Assembly (NCBI RefSeq): GCF_012849375.1
Contig: NZ_CP051684.1
Coordinates: 5,208,001 to 5,272,000 of the forward strand
DNA from: Duganella dendranthematis
Lineage (GTDB): Bacteria > Pseudomonadota > Gammaproteobacteria > Burkholderiales > Burkholderiaceae_D
Reading direction: 5' to 3'
Length of the DNA stretch: 64,000 nt
The notes under the pieces were generated by a model. The model had not been told where the DNA came from. It ran no database searches and saw only the letters and a list, made by a program, of their open reading frames with translations. Every line of letters starts with the position of its first letter. Position 1 is the stretch's first letter. The position numbers and the translations under genes were made by a program. Of the stretch, positions 21,863 through 30,467 are shown one piece after another.

Positions 21863-22579
21863 TCACGCGATGCAAGCCAGGAAGGCTTGCTCAAGGGTGT
21901 CGGCGCCGTACCGGGCGCGGCATTCGGCCGGGGTGCCGGCGAAGCGGATGTGGCCTTCATGGAGGATGGCCATGCGGTCGCACAGCTCGTCCACATCGGC
22001 CAGCGCGTGCGAAGTCAGGAACAGCGTGCTGCCGGCGCGGTGAAGCGCGCGCAACTGTTCTTTTAATAGTGCCCGCGCTTTGGGATCGAGGCCGCTCATC
22101 GGCTCGTCCAGCACGTACAGCGGCTTGCGCGCCAACAGGCAGGCGGCCAGGCCGAGCTTTTGGGTCATGCCTTTGGAATAGCTGCGCACCATGCGTTTGA
22201 GGGCGTCTGCATCCAGGTCCAGGGAGGCCAGCATGGCGGCCACGGCGTCGGGCTGGTAAGGCAGTCCTTGCAAGGTCAGCAGATAACGGATGAAGTCGGC
22301 GCCGGTCAGGTAGTAGGGCGGCGTGAAGCTTTCGGGCAGGAAACCCAGCGGCTTGCGTGCGGCCGGCTGATGGTGCGGCTGGCCGAAGATATCGATGCGG
22401 CCGCCGTCGAGTGCGCAAAAATCCAGCAGGCACTTGATCAGGCTGGTCTTGCCGGCGCCGTTGACGCCGACCAGACCGAAGCATTCACCGGCGCCCAGCT
22501 CCAGATCCACGCCGTGCAGCACGCTGGCCGCGCCATAGCGTTTGACGACTTGCTGGAAGCGCAGGGCAGGTTCGGTCAT
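21863..22579 (-). CDS. ABC transporter ATPase, first gene of the leftward machine operon
   Basis: About 238 residues with Walker A 'GVNGAGKT', signature 'YSKGMTQK', Walker B 'LYVLDEP' and a switch histidine in 'FLTSHALAD'. It belongs to the class (CcmA/NosF-like) that pairs with ABC-2 permeases. It opens the operon, and the matching permease is at 10215-10982. The start is ATG 22579; no strong ribosome binding site is visible. The frame extends upstream through the shared spacer but that part has no domain. Being placed first suggests that the exporter is integral to the system. Confidence 0.9.
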   Translation of the reverse strand: MTEPALRFQQVVKRYGAASVLHGVDLELGAGECFGLVGVNGAGKTSLIKCLLDFCALDGGRIDIFGQPHHQPAARKPLGFLPESFTPPYYLTGADFIRYLLTLQGLPYQPDAVAAMLASLDLDADALKRMVRSYSKGMTQKLGLAACLLARKPLYVLDEPMSGLDPKARALLKEQLRALHRAGSTLFLTSHALADVDELCDRMAILHEGHIRFAGTPAECRARYGADTLEQAFLACIA

Positions 22580-22720
22580 GGATCGAGGGATGAAAGAAAC
22601 GAGCCACACTGTAGCGCATCCGTCCAAAGAAAGCGACACCTGGCCCCCGCTAACTCGCTCTGCCAGCCCATCTGTCATAGAATGGCCGCAAGTTTTGGTG
22701 ACAATTCACGGGGAGTCGGC
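22580..22720. promoter_or_regulatory. Shared divergent control region of two pilus-like operons
   Basis: The 141 bases between the start codons at 22579 (minus) and 22721 (plus) must hold the promoters of both machines. Rightwards, TAGAAT at 22678-22683 is a fair -10 box, but no good -35 box lies at the right distance. GGGAG at 22711 is the mshE ribosome binding site. Leftwards no convincing promoter was found. No clear palindrome or sigma-54 pattern was seen. Confidence 0.6.
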
Positions 22721-24427
22721 ATGTCGAGGCCAGAAAAAGTACGGTTGGGTGAAATTCTGGTGCAGCAAAAGCTGCTCTCCGAGGAGCAATTGGGCCTGGC
22801 GCTGGCCGATCAAAAGCGCAGCGGCCGCAAGCTCGGTCGCGTGTTTGTCGAAAACGGCTATGTTACTGAGGAACAGATCGCCGGCGCGCTGGCGCGCCAG
22901 CTCAACATTCCCTACCTGAACCTAAAGTTCTTCAACATCAATCCGGAAATCGTGCGGCTGCTGCCGGAAACCCAGGCCCGCCGCTTCCGCGCGCTGGTGC
23001 TGGAAGACCGGCGCGGCTCGCTGCTGGTCGGCATGTCCGACCCGACCGACCTGTTTGCCTACGACGAAATCGCCCGCATCGTGCGCCAGGGTATCGAGCT
23101 GGCGGTGGTCAACGAGACCGAGGTGGTGGCCGCGATCGACCGCATCTACCGCCGCACCGAGGATATTTCCGACCTGGCGCGTGAGCTGGAACAGGACGTC
23201 GGTGAAGTGTCGGTGGACTTTGGCGCGCTGGCCGCAGCCAATCCTAACGTGGAAGAAGCGCCGGTGGTCAAGCTGCTGCAATCGGTGTTTGAGGATGCGG
23301 CGCAGGTGCGCGCCTCCGATATCCACATCGAGCCGCAGGAAGGCCGCTTGCAGATCCGCTTCCGCATCGACGGCGTGCTGCACCTGCAAACCGAGGCCGA
23401 CATGAAGATCGCGCCGTCGCTGGCGCTGCGGCTGAAGCTGATGTCGGACCTGGATATTTCGGAAAAACGCTTGCCGCAGGACGGCCGCTTTGCCGTCCGC
23501 GTGAAAAACCAGCGCATTGACGTGCGGATCTCGACCATGCCAACCCAGTACGGCGAATCGGTGGTGATGCGTCTGCTGAGCCAGGGCGGCACGCAGCTGC
23601 GGCTGGACGCGATCGGCATGCCGCGCGGCCTGCTGGAGAAATTCCGCGCCATCGTCCAGCGGCCGAACGGGCTGGTGTTGGTGACCGGGCCGACCGGTTC
23701 CGGCAAGACCACCACGCTGTATTGCGCGCTGTCCGAGCTGAATTCGGTCGAGAAAAAGCTGATTACGGTGGAAGACCCGGTCGAGTACCGGCTGGCCGGC
23801 ATCAACCAGGTGCAGGTCAACGACAAGATCGACCTGAACTTTGCCCGCGTGCTGCGCTCGGCGCTGCGGCAAGACCCGGATATCGTGCTGGTCGGCGAGA
23901 TGCGCGACCAGGAAACCGCCGCCATCGGCCTGCGCGCCGCCATGACCGGCCACCTGGTGCTGTCGACCCTGCACACCAACGACGCCGTCAGCACGCCGCT
24001 AAGGTTGATGGACATGGGCGTGCCGCGTTATATGGTGGGCTCGTCGCTGCAGGCGGTGCTGGCGCAGCGTCTGGTGCGGGTAATCTGCGAAAGCTGCACC
24101 ACGCCGTACGAGCCGACGCCGACCGAACGCGAATGGCTCAGCCTGGAACTGAACGACAAGGTCGACAAGGCGCGCTATTTCCACGGCAAGGGCTGCTCGC
24201 ATTGCAATGGCATGGGCTATCGCGGCCGGACCGGCGTCTACGAGTTGCTGGAGATGACGCGCTCGGTGGTGGATGCAGCCAACGATCCCGATCCGGCCCA
24301 TTTTCTCAAGGTGGCGCAGCAGCAGATGGCCGGCGAAACCTTGCGCCGTCACGCGGTGCAGCTGGTGGTACAGGGTCGCACGACGATTTCCGAAGCGATG
24401 CGCATCAGTAACCAGGTCGAGGACTAA
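22721..24427 (+). CDS. mshE: MSHA pilus assembly ATPase MshE
   Basis: A 568-residue pilus extension ATPase. The N-terminal MshEN domain has two 24-residue motifs (8-31 and 37-60, five-residue spacer) beginning Arg-Leu-Gly and Lys-Leu-Gly and each ending in Gln. This is the pattern known to bind cyclic di-GMP in Vibrio MshE. The core has Walker A 'GPTGSGKTT', Walker B 'IVLVGEMRD' and a zinc module (CESC, then CSHC). ATG 22721 follows GGGAG. It is the first gene of the MSHA operon, three bases before mshG, and is paralogous to 15682-17385. Confidence 0.96.
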   Translation: MSRPEKVRLGEILVQQKLLSEEQLGLALADQKRSGRKLGRVFVENGYVTEEQIAGALARQLNIPYLNLKFFNINPEIVRLLPETQARRFRALVLEDRRGSLLVGMSDPTDLFAYDEIARIVRQGIELAVVNETEVVAAIDRIYRRTEDISDLARELEQDVGEVSVDFGALAAANPNVEEAPVVKLLQSVFEDAAQVRASDIHIEPQEGRLQIRFRIDGVLHLQTEADMKIAPSLALRLKLMSDLDISEKRLPQDGRFAVRVKNQRIDVRISTMPTQYGESVVMRLLSQGGTQLRLDAIGMPRGLLEKFRAIVQRPNGLVLVTGPTGSGKTTTLYCALSELNSVEKKLITVEDPVEYRLAGINQVQVNDKIDLNFARVLRSALRQDPDIVLVGEMRDQETAAIGLRAAMTGHLVLSTLHTNDAVSTPLRLMDMGVPRYMVGSSLQAVLAQRLVRVICESCTTPYEPTPTEREWLSLELNDKVDKARYFHGKGCSHCNGMGYRGRTGVYELLEMTRSVVDAANDPDPAHFLKVAQQQMAGETLRRHAVQLVVQGRTTISEAMRISNQVED

Positions 24428-24430
24428 GCC

Positions 24431-25657
24431 GTGCCTTTCTTTGCCTACAAGGGCCGCAACGCGCGCGGCGAGCTGATGCAGGGCGTGCTGGAGGCGGCCG
24501 ATAGCGGCGCCGTGGCCGATCAGCTGTTCAATACCGGCGTGACGCCGGTCGAGATCAGCGTCACCAATAAAAAAGTGGCCGATGGCGACAGTTGGTGGGC
24601 CAAGTTGCTGGAAAAGAAAGTCACGTCGATGGACGTGCAACTGTTCAGCCGCCAGATGTACACGCTGCTCAAGTCCGGCGTGCCCATCATGCGCGGGCTG
24701 GCGGGCTTGCAGGAATCGGCGGTCAGCAAATCGTTCGGCAAGGTGATCAAGGATTTGCGCGAGTCGCTGGATTCCGGCCGCGAACTGTCGGCCGCCATGC
24801 GCCGCCATCCGACCGTGTTTACGCCGTTTTACCTGTCGATGGTGCGGGTGGGGGAGATGACCGGGCGGCTGGAGGAAGTCTTTCTGCGTTTGTTCGACCA
24901 CCTGGAGTTCGACCGCGATATGCGCGAACGCGTCAAGACCGCGCTGCGCTATCCGAGCTTTGTGGTGTTTGCCATGGTGGCGGCGATGGTGGTGGTCAAC
25001 ATCTTCGTGATTCCGGCGTTTGTCGGCGTGTTTTCCAAGTTTGGCGCCGAACTGCCGCTGATGACGCGGATCTTGATCGCGACGTCCAATTTCACCGTGC
25101 GCTACTGGCCGGTGATGGCGGTGGCGCTGGTGGCGGCGGTGTGGGGCTTCCGCATGTGGGTCGGCACGGCGAAGGGATTGTATCAGTGGGACAAGTTCAA
25201 ACTGAAAATCCCGGTCGCCGGCAAAATCATCCTGAAGGCCACGCTGGCGCGGTTTGCGCGCAGCTTCTCGCTGTCCAGCCGCAGCGGCGTGCCGATCGTG
25301 CAGGCGCTGTCGGTGGTGGCGCAGACGGTCGACAACGCCTACCTGACCGCCCGCGTGGAGCAGATGCGCGACGGCGTCGAGCGCGGCGAGAGCATCTTGC
25401 GCACCGCCACCGCCACCAATGTGTTCACGCCGATCGTGCTGCAAATGATCGCAGTAGGCGAGGAGAGCGGTTCCCTCGACGAGCTCATGGACGAGATCGC
25501 GCAGATGTACGAGCGCGAAGTCGATTACGAGTTGAAGACCTTGTCGTCGCAGATCGAGCCTATCCTGATTGTGTTCCTCGGCATCATGGTGCTGGTGCTG
25601 GCGCTGGGGATCTTCCTGCCGATTTGGGACTTGGGCAAAGCTGCCTTGCATCATTGA
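24431..25657 (+). CDS. mshG: MSHA pilus platform protein MshG (GspF family)
   Basis: A 408-residue inner-membrane protein with two GspF domains ('FSRQMYTLLKSGVPIMRGL' and 'FARSFSLSSRSGVPIVQAL') and about three membrane segments, ending 'IMVLVLALGIFLPIWDLG'. It is the platform on which MshE acts to add pilin to the fibre base. It starts with GTG at 24431, three bases after the mshE stop, and there is no independent promoter, so translation is probably coupled to mshE. Confidence 0.95.
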   Translation: MPFFAYKGRNARGELMQGVLEAADSGAVADQLFNTGVTPVEISVTNKKVADGDSWWAKLLEKKVTSMDVQLFSRQMYTLLKSGVPIMRGLAGLQESAVSKSFGKVIKDLRESLDSGRELSAAMRRHPTVFTPFYLSMVRVGEMTGRLEEVFLRLFDHLEFDRDMRERVKTALRYPSFVVFAMVAAMVVVNIFVIPAFVGVFSKFGAELPLMTRILIATSNFTVRYWPVMAVALVAAVWGFRMWVGTAKGLYQWDKFKLKIPVAGKIILKATLARFARSFSLSSRSGVPIVQALSVVAQTVDNAYLTARVEQMRDGVERGESILRTATATNVFTPIVLQMIAVGEESGSLDELMDEIAQMYEREVDYELKTLSSQIEPILIVFLGIMVLVLALGIFLPIWDLGKAALHH

Positions 25658-25667
25658 TTGTAAAAAC

Positions 25668-26186
25668 GTGGCTTTCTCAATAATATTTGTGACTGCAAAA
25701 CAACGGGGTGCGAGTTTATTGGAATTCGCGGTCGCAGTCGTTGTGGTGGGCATTTTGATGGGCTTGCTGCTGCAGCGGCTCTGGTACTACCAGGGAGAAG
25801 CCGAACAGGCAGCGGTGCAGATGACGGTGGCCAGCGTTCGCGCCGCCTTAGAAATTAAGGCGGCGCAAGCAAAATTGCCTGGGCGCAGTACCGATTTAAC
25901 CTTTTTAACCGAAGAAAATCCGCTCGATTTACTAAAAGCCAAGCCTGCGAATTACGCAGGGGAGTTGTTTAGCCCCAGCAACGAGGATGTCGGCGCGGGC
26001 AATTGGTGTTTCGATCGTACTGATAAAAGTCTGATTTATTTGTTAAATTTTGGAAATTCTTTTATAGATGCTCAAACGAAACGTTTGAAATTCAAGGTAA
26101 AATTGCTTCGCTTGCCCCATAGCCCCGCCAAGCCGTCAGGCGCACCTGAAACTGTAGGTGTGGCCCTTGAGCAAGTGAAGGACTAG
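25668..26186 (+). CDS. MshF-position prepilin-like protein
   Basis: About 165-172 residues. A short basic leader 'TAKQRG' is followed by a pilin-like segment 'ASLLEFAVAVVVVGILMG' with Glu at position 5, then a soluble domain with one cysteine. It lies between mshG and mshA, the place of mshF in known MSHA loci. Two GTG codons (25668 and 25689) could start it. Neither has a proper ribosome binding site, so translation may depend on mshG, which ends 10 bases upstream. Base composition is less GC-rich than the neighbouring genes. Whether it is processed by prepilin peptidase is inference. Confidence 0.65.
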   Translation: MAFSIIFVTAKQRGASLLEFAVAVVVVGILMGLLLQRLWYYQGEAEQAAVQMTVASVRAALEIKAAQAKLPGRSTDLTFLTEENPLDLLKAKPANYAGELFSPSNEDVGAGNWCFDRTDKSLIYLLNFGNSFIDAQTKRLKFKVKLLRLPHSPAKPSGAPETVGVALEQVKD

Positions 26187-26226
26187 CGCAATCCGCGCAA
26201 ATTTTTCGGACGATTTGGAGAAAGTA

Positions 26227-26766
26227 ATGAACAAGCAAGCTAGCATCGCATCCCGTCAACACGCCCAAGGCGGTTTCACGCTGATCGAACTGATCGTGGT
26301 GATCGTGATCCTGGGAATTCTGGCGGCGACCGCGTTGCCGAAGTTTGCCAACCTGGGCGGTGATGCCCGCTTTGCGTCGCTGAATGCAGCGGCAGGCTCG
26401 CTCAAATCCGTGGCCTCAATGGCGCACGGTCAGGCGCTGGTCAACAATCCTGGTGTGACTGCGGCGAACGGGTCTACCACGACCATGGAAGGCACCGTCG
26501 TCAATCTGACCTTTACCTACCCGACTGCAGACGCCACCGTCACCACGGCGGCCGGTTTGACTGCCGCTGACTATACGATCAACCAAGGCCCGGTCACAGC
26601 GGTTGCGGGTTCCACGCCTGCGGTAGCCGCCGACGAAATCCTGGTGCGTCCGAAGAGCGTCTCCACCGCTGCCGGCGAAAACTGCTGGATCAAGTATAAA
26701 CAGGCGACTAGCGCTATTGTGCCCCCAGTGGTCACCGTCAACGCCACCGCGACCAATTGCCAATAA
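26227..26766 (+). CDS. mshA: MSHA major pilin MshA
   Basis: A 179-residue prepilin. The 16-residue leader ends Gly-Gly, followed by the mature 'FTLIELIVVIVILGILAA' and then 'ALPKFANLGGDARFA', the classical MshA continuation. Two cysteines close to the C-terminus ('GENCWIKY' and the final 'TNCQ') bound the receptor-type disulfide loop. ATG 26227 is preceded by GGAG; an in-frame TTG 12 bases earlier covers that site and is less likely. It should form the pilus shaft. The Thr/Ala/Val-rich middle is the likely variable, surface-exposed part. Confidence 0.93.
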   Translation: MNKQASIASRQHAQGGFTLIELIVVIVILGILAATALPKFANLGGDARFASLNAAAGSLKSVASMAHGQALVNNPGVTAANGSTTTMEGTVVNLTFTYPTADATVTTAAGLTAADYTINQGPVTAVAGSTPAVAADEILVRPKSVSTAAGENCWIKYKQATSAIVPPVVTVNATATNCQ

Positions 26767-26795
26767 CGGCGGTCTGATGCCCGCCTGCTGACACC

Positions 26796-27380
26796 GTGCA
26801 AACCTCCGCCTTCGTTCCGCGCCGCGCTGCCGGCTTCACGATGGTGGAGTTAATCACGGTGATCATCCTGGTCGGGATATTGGGCGCGATCGGCGCTTCC
26901 CGGTTTTTCGATAACAGCGTTTTCGAAAACCGGACCTACGCCGACCAGGCCAAGACCATCATCCGCTACGCGCAAAAGCTGGCCATTGCACAAAACCGTT
27001 CCATCTTCGTCCGCTCGGACGGCAACAGCTTTGCCGTCTGCTCAAACGCCGCTTGTGATGCGAGCGGCCTCGTTCTCGCTCCCGGCGGCAGCAACAACGG
27101 CAGCGCTTCAACCAAACTCTACTGCCAGCAGGGCAATGCCTACGCGCCGCAATGGATGTGCGTCGGCCGACCAACCGGCGTGACTGTCACTGCCACCAGC
27201 GCGCGGCCTGAGTTGGCTGCGGGTGGCTTTTTCTCGTTTGATTCGATGGGCCGTCCTTTTAACAAGGATGGCACTCCCATGGCCGTCACGAATCCCATGA
27301 CGCTCAGCTTTGCTAGCGGCGGTAATACCACCAAGTCGCTGATCTGGCCGGAAACCGGCTATGTGCAAAATGTCCCGTAA
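26796..27380 (+). CDS. mshC: MSHA minor pilin MshC
   Basis: A 194-residue prepilin with leader 'MQTSAFVPRRAAG', mature start 'FTMVELITVIILVGILGAI' and the MshC-like continuation 'ASRFFDNSVFENRTYADQ', a helix followed by an Arg/Gln-rich stretch. Four cysteines in the globular domain may form two disulfides. The start is GTG at 26796 with no clear ribosome binding site. It overlaps the start of mshD. In MSHA and related systems minor pilins prime assembly and may sit at the pilus tip. Confidence 0.88.
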   Translation: MQTSAFVPRRAAGFTMVELITVIILVGILGAIGASRFFDNSVFENRTYADQAKTIIRYAQKLAIAQNRSIFVRSDGNSFAVCSNAACDASGLVLAPGGSNNGSASTKLYCQQGNAYAPQWMCVGRPTGVTVTATSARPELAAGGFFSFDSMGRPFNKDGTPMAVTNPMTLSFASGGNTTKSLIWPETGYVQNVP

Positions 27381-28044
27381 CGCGCGCCGTCAGCGGGGCG
27401 TGACGATCATCGAGCTGGTGATCTTCATCGTTATCGTCGGCATTGCTGCGGCTGCCCTGATGCAGGTGGTGAACCTGTCGACCAGAAATAGTGCCGATCC
27501 GCTGCGCCGCAAGCAGGCCATGCTGATCGCGGAGGCGTACATGGAGGAGGTCCAGCAAGCCCAGTTCACCGTTTGCGATCCTGCCGACGCCCACGCCGCT
27601 ACCGCCACCATCGCCGCTGTTGACGCTAACGATCCTGCCAAATGTGCCACCACTGTGGAAAACTTCGGCCAGAATGCCAACAGCAGCAGGCCGCTCAACA
27701 ACATCCTTGACTACGTTCGGCCAGGCTATGTGTTGGGTGATGCATTGCGCGCGTTTGCGGTGACCGATTCGTCCGGCAAACAAACCGACGTTGATGTCGC
27801 CGGCAACCCGCTGGGCGCCAGCTCGATCGGTGGCGTATTGGGCAACAGCCCGCTGGATGGCATTACCACCACGCTTGCACTCAATACCGTCACCGGATTG
27901 GGCGGCATGAATTCGACTTATACCGCTCCGAACAATCTGCAGAATCTGACTGCACTTCGCATTACGATCACCACCACTTATGGTCCGGGCCAGTCCATTA
28001 CGCTGGAAGGCTACCGCACTCGTTTCGCGCCGGAGGCGAGATGA
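27361..28044 (+). CDS. mshD: MSHA minor pilin MshD
   Basis: About 227 residues. A basic leader ends 'RQRG', followed by 'VTIIELVIFIVIVGIAAAAL' and the MshD hallmark 'DPLRRKQAMLIAEAYMEEV'. Either ATG 27361 (with GGAAA nearby) or ATG 27370 may be used; both lie inside the end of mshC, so the genes are coupled. The C-terminal part is rich in Thr and Asn, as for surface pilins. The gene overlaps mshO by four bases. Confidence 0.88.
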   Translation: MCKMSRNARRQRGVTIIELVIFIVIVGIAAAALMQVVNLSTRNSADPLRRKQAMLIAEAYMEEVQQAQFTVCDPADAHAATATIAAVDANDPAKCATTVENFGQNANSSRPLNNILDYVRPGYVLGDALRAFAVTDSSGKQTDVDVAGNPLGASSIGGVLGNSPLDGITTTLALNTVTGLGGMNSTYTAPNNLQNLTALRITITTTYGPGQSITLEGYRTRFAPEAR

Positions 28045-28922
28045 TGCGGCTGCCTCGCAAACGCGATCACGGCTTTACGTTGGTGGAAGCGATCGTCGTC
28101 ATCGTGCTGACGTCGATCCTGGCCGGCATCATGGTGCTGTTCATCCGCAATCCGGTGCAGAGCTATGTCGATAGCGCTGGCCGGGCGGAGCTGACCGATG
28201 TGGCGGAAATCGCATTGCGCCGGATGGCGCGGGAGATCCACGGCGCAGTTCCCAACAGCGTTAGGTTTACCACGTCGGGCAGCACCTCGTTCCTGGAGTT
28301 CATTCCCAGCAAGGCCGGCGGCCGCTATTTGTCCGAAGAGGATGGTGCGGACACGACGCAGCAGCCGCATCCGGCGCTGAGCTTTACCGATGCAAACGCC
28401 AAAACATTTGAGGTGATCGGCCCTATGCCCCAGGCGCCTTACGCACTGGTGCAGAATGACATTGTCATCATCAGCAACTTTGGCACAGGCTTTACTGATG
28501 GTGATGCCTATGCCAATAACGCCAGTAATCGCACGACTGTTAGTCAGATTAACGGAAAGGTGATCACACTTGCCAGCAATCCGTTTGCCGCCCGCGTCAA
28601 TCCGTCACCGAGCAAGCGTTTCATCGTCGCCGGTACGCCGGTGACCTTCGCTTGCGTGAACGATCCCAGTGGCAAGGGTGTGTTGCGGCGGTATTGGGGC
28701 TATGGCTTTATGGCGACACAGGGGGATCCAGCTGCGACTGCGCAAATGGCGCTGTTGGCGGACAACGTGGTGGGTTGCAATTTCTCCGTCCAGGCGACGG
28801 CCAACCGACAGACTGCGCTGGTCGGCCTTGCCATTGCATTGGCGCGTGCTAAACCCGGCGCCGCCAATGGCTTCGAGACAGTCACCCTAGCTCAGCAAAT
28901 TCACGTGGATAACACGCCATGA
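28041..28922 (+). CDS. mshO: MSHA minor pilin MshO
   Basis: A 293-residue prepilin with leader 'MMRLPRKRDHG' and mature start 'FTLVEAIVVIVLTSILAGI', followed by the MshO/GspJ-like helix 'DSAGRAELTDVAEIALRRMAREI'. MshO is the largest minor pilin of this class and is thought to belong to the tip-priming complex. ATGATG at the start overlaps the mshD stop and follows GGAGGCGAG, the best ribosome binding site in this stretch. Confidence 0.9.
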   Translation: MMRLPRKRDHGFTLVEAIVVIVLTSILAGIMVLFIRNPVQSYVDSAGRAELTDVAEIALRRMAREIHGAVPNSVRFTTSGSTSFLEFIPSKAGGRYLSEEDGADTTQQPHPALSFTDANAKTFEVIGPMPQAPYALVQNDIVIISNFGTGFTDGDAYANNASNRTTVSQINGKVITLASNPFAARVNPSPSKRFIVAGTPVTFACVNDPSGKGVLRRYWGYGFMATQGDPAATAQMALLADNVVGCNFSVQATANRQTALVGLAIALARAKPGAANGFETVTLAQQIHVDNTP

Positions 28923-29407
28923 GACAACCCATATTCCTACGCCGGAGATCCGCCGGCATCGCCATCGTGACGGCGATTTTCCTGTTGGTAGTGGTAGCTG
29001 GACTTGCGGTTGCGATCGTCTCGCTGACGACCACGCAAGAAGACGCGTCGGGCAAGGATTTGCAAGGCATGCGCGCCTATCAGGCAGCGCGCGCTGGCAT
29101 TGAGTGGGCGTTGTATAGAGGCCTGCAATCGGGGCTGACGCCGCCGCAGCCGGCCACCTCCCTGGTGTGCGGTTCGCAAAATAACGTGGCGATGCCGGCT
29201 GGGAATACGCTGTCTTCGTTCACAGTGACGGTGCTGGTTATTTGCGACGGACAGGTCAGCGGCATCGCAGGCAAGGACGCCAACGATCCCACGGCGTACC
29301 ACGTCCTGATCAGGTCGATCGCATGCAATCAGCCCGTCAACGGCGTCTGTCTGAACACGGTGCCGGGGCCGGATTATGTGCAGCGCGAGATCCGGGCGCA
29401 GCTTTAA
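28919..29407 (+). CDS. mshP: MSHA biogenesis protein MshP
   Basis: A 162-residue protein with a basic N-terminus, a hydrophobic helix 'GIAIVTAIFLLVVVAGLAVAI', then 'RAYQAARAGIEWALYRGL'. This is the PilX/GspK-like signature of MshP, which lacks the usual Glu5. It overlaps mshO by four bases and ends the first half of the MSHA locus. A 115-base spacer with a TATAAT box follows. In Vibrio a large mshQ gene follows mshP; there is none here. Confidence 0.85.
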   Translation: MRQPIFLRRRSAGIAIVTAIFLLVVVAGLAVAIVSLTTTQEDASGKDLQGMRAYQAARAGIEWALYRGLQSGLTPPQPATSLVCGSQNNVAMPAGNTLSSFTVTVLVICDGQVSGIAGKDANDPTAYHVLIRSIACNQPVNGVCLNTVPGPDYVQREIRAQL

Positions 29408-29484
29408 TGCTGGATCTGTGCGGAAATGTGGCTGTTTTTGCAGAAGTGTTGCCAATTTGGGCATAAACTTTCCGGTAAGTTGAA

Positions 29485-29490
29485 TATAAT
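29485..29490 (+). promoter_or_regulatory. Candidate -10 box of an internal promoter before mshI
   Basis: A perfect TATAAT lies 32 bases before the mshI start inside the only real spacer (29408-29522) of the MSHA cluster. The -35 region at 17-base spacing (CATAAA) is poor, so an activator may be needed. Confidence 0.45.
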
Positions 29491-29522
29491 CAAGCATCTA
29501 GCGCGTAAACCTCGACTGAGAT

Positions 29523-30467
29523 ATGGGTTTCTTTAAAAGAGCGAAAAAAACCGATGGCTGGCTGACTGTCACTTTCTTGAGGGACGGCGTCTGCGCGGGC
29601 CGCGTGCAGCGCGTGCGCGACGCCAAGGCGGTTGTCGAGGTGGCGGCGTTCTATCCGGCCGACAGCAGTTTTTCGCCGGAAGCGCTGGAGCGCTTGAACA
29701 AGGATCAGAAGGCCGGCAGCTATCGCTGCGGCACCATGCTCAGCGGCGGCGAGTACCAGTTGCTGACGGTCGACGCCCCCAACGTGCCGCAGGACGAATT
29801 GAAAACCGCCGTGCGCTGGCGCTTGAAGGATATGCTCGATTTCCATATCGACGACGCCACCATCGATGTACTGGACATCCCGGTCGATAGCGCCGCCGCC
29901 TCGCGCGGGCATTCGATGTTTGCCATCGCCGCGCGCAATACGGTGATCCAGTCGCGCCAGGCCTTGTTCAGCGAAGCCAAACTGGACCTGACGGTGATTG
30001 ATATTCCCGAGATGGCGCAACGGAACATCTCGGCGCTGCTGGAAACCGACAACCGCGGCCTGGCCATGCTGTCGTTCGACGCCGATGGCGGCCTGCTGAC
30101 GATTACCTACAAGGGCGAACTGTACCTGTCGCGCCGCATCGATGTGACGCTGGATCATCTGCTGGAGCAGGATTCGATGCGCCAGCAAATCCACTTCGAC
30201 AAGATCACGCTGGAATTGCAGCGTTCGCTGGATCACTTCGACCGCCAGTTCTCGTTTGTGAACGTGCTCAAGCTGCTGCTGGCGCCGACCGGGGCCGAGG
30301 GTTTGCACGAGCACTTAACCGGCAATCTGTACATGCCGGTGGAGGCGATGGACCTGGGCGATGTGTTCGACCTCAGCAAGGCGCCGGAATTGCTGGACGT
30401 CGCGCAGCAGCGGCGTTTCTTCTTGCCCCTGGGCGCGGCCCTGCGGCATGAGGAGGTGCGGCTGTGA
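29523..30467 (+). CDS. mshI: MSHA biogenesis protein MshI (PilM-like)
   Basis: A 314-residue cytoplasmic protein of the PilM/MshI family. The start 'MGFFKRAKKTDGWLTVTFLRDGV' and the central 'LKTAVRWRLKDMLDFHIDDA' segment are characteristic. There is no membrane segment. PilM-like proteins join the assembly ATPase to the PilN-like membrane protein, whose gene follows with a GTGA overlap. This gene starts the second half of the MSHA locus, after its own likely promoter. Confidence 0.85.
   Translation: MGFFKRAKKTDGWLTVTFLRDGVCAGRVQRVRDAKAVVEVAAFYPADSSFSPEALERLNKDQKAGSYRCGTMLSGGEYQLLTVDAPNVPQDELKTAVRWRLKDMLDFHIDDATIDVLDIPVDSAAASRGHSMFAIAARNTVIQSRQALFSEAKLDLTVIDIPEMAQRNISALLETDNRGLAMLSFDADGGLLTITYKGELYLSRRIDVTLDHLLEQDSMRQQIHFDKITLELQRSLDHFDRQFSFVNVLKLLLAPTGAEGLHEHLTGNLYMPVEAMDLGDVFDLSKAPELLDVAQQRRFFLPLGAALRHEEVRL

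Noticed and set aside
22922..25753. Long minus-strand frames opposite mshE and mshG
   Set aside because: Same composition effect; mshE and mshG have full domain content and good start signals.
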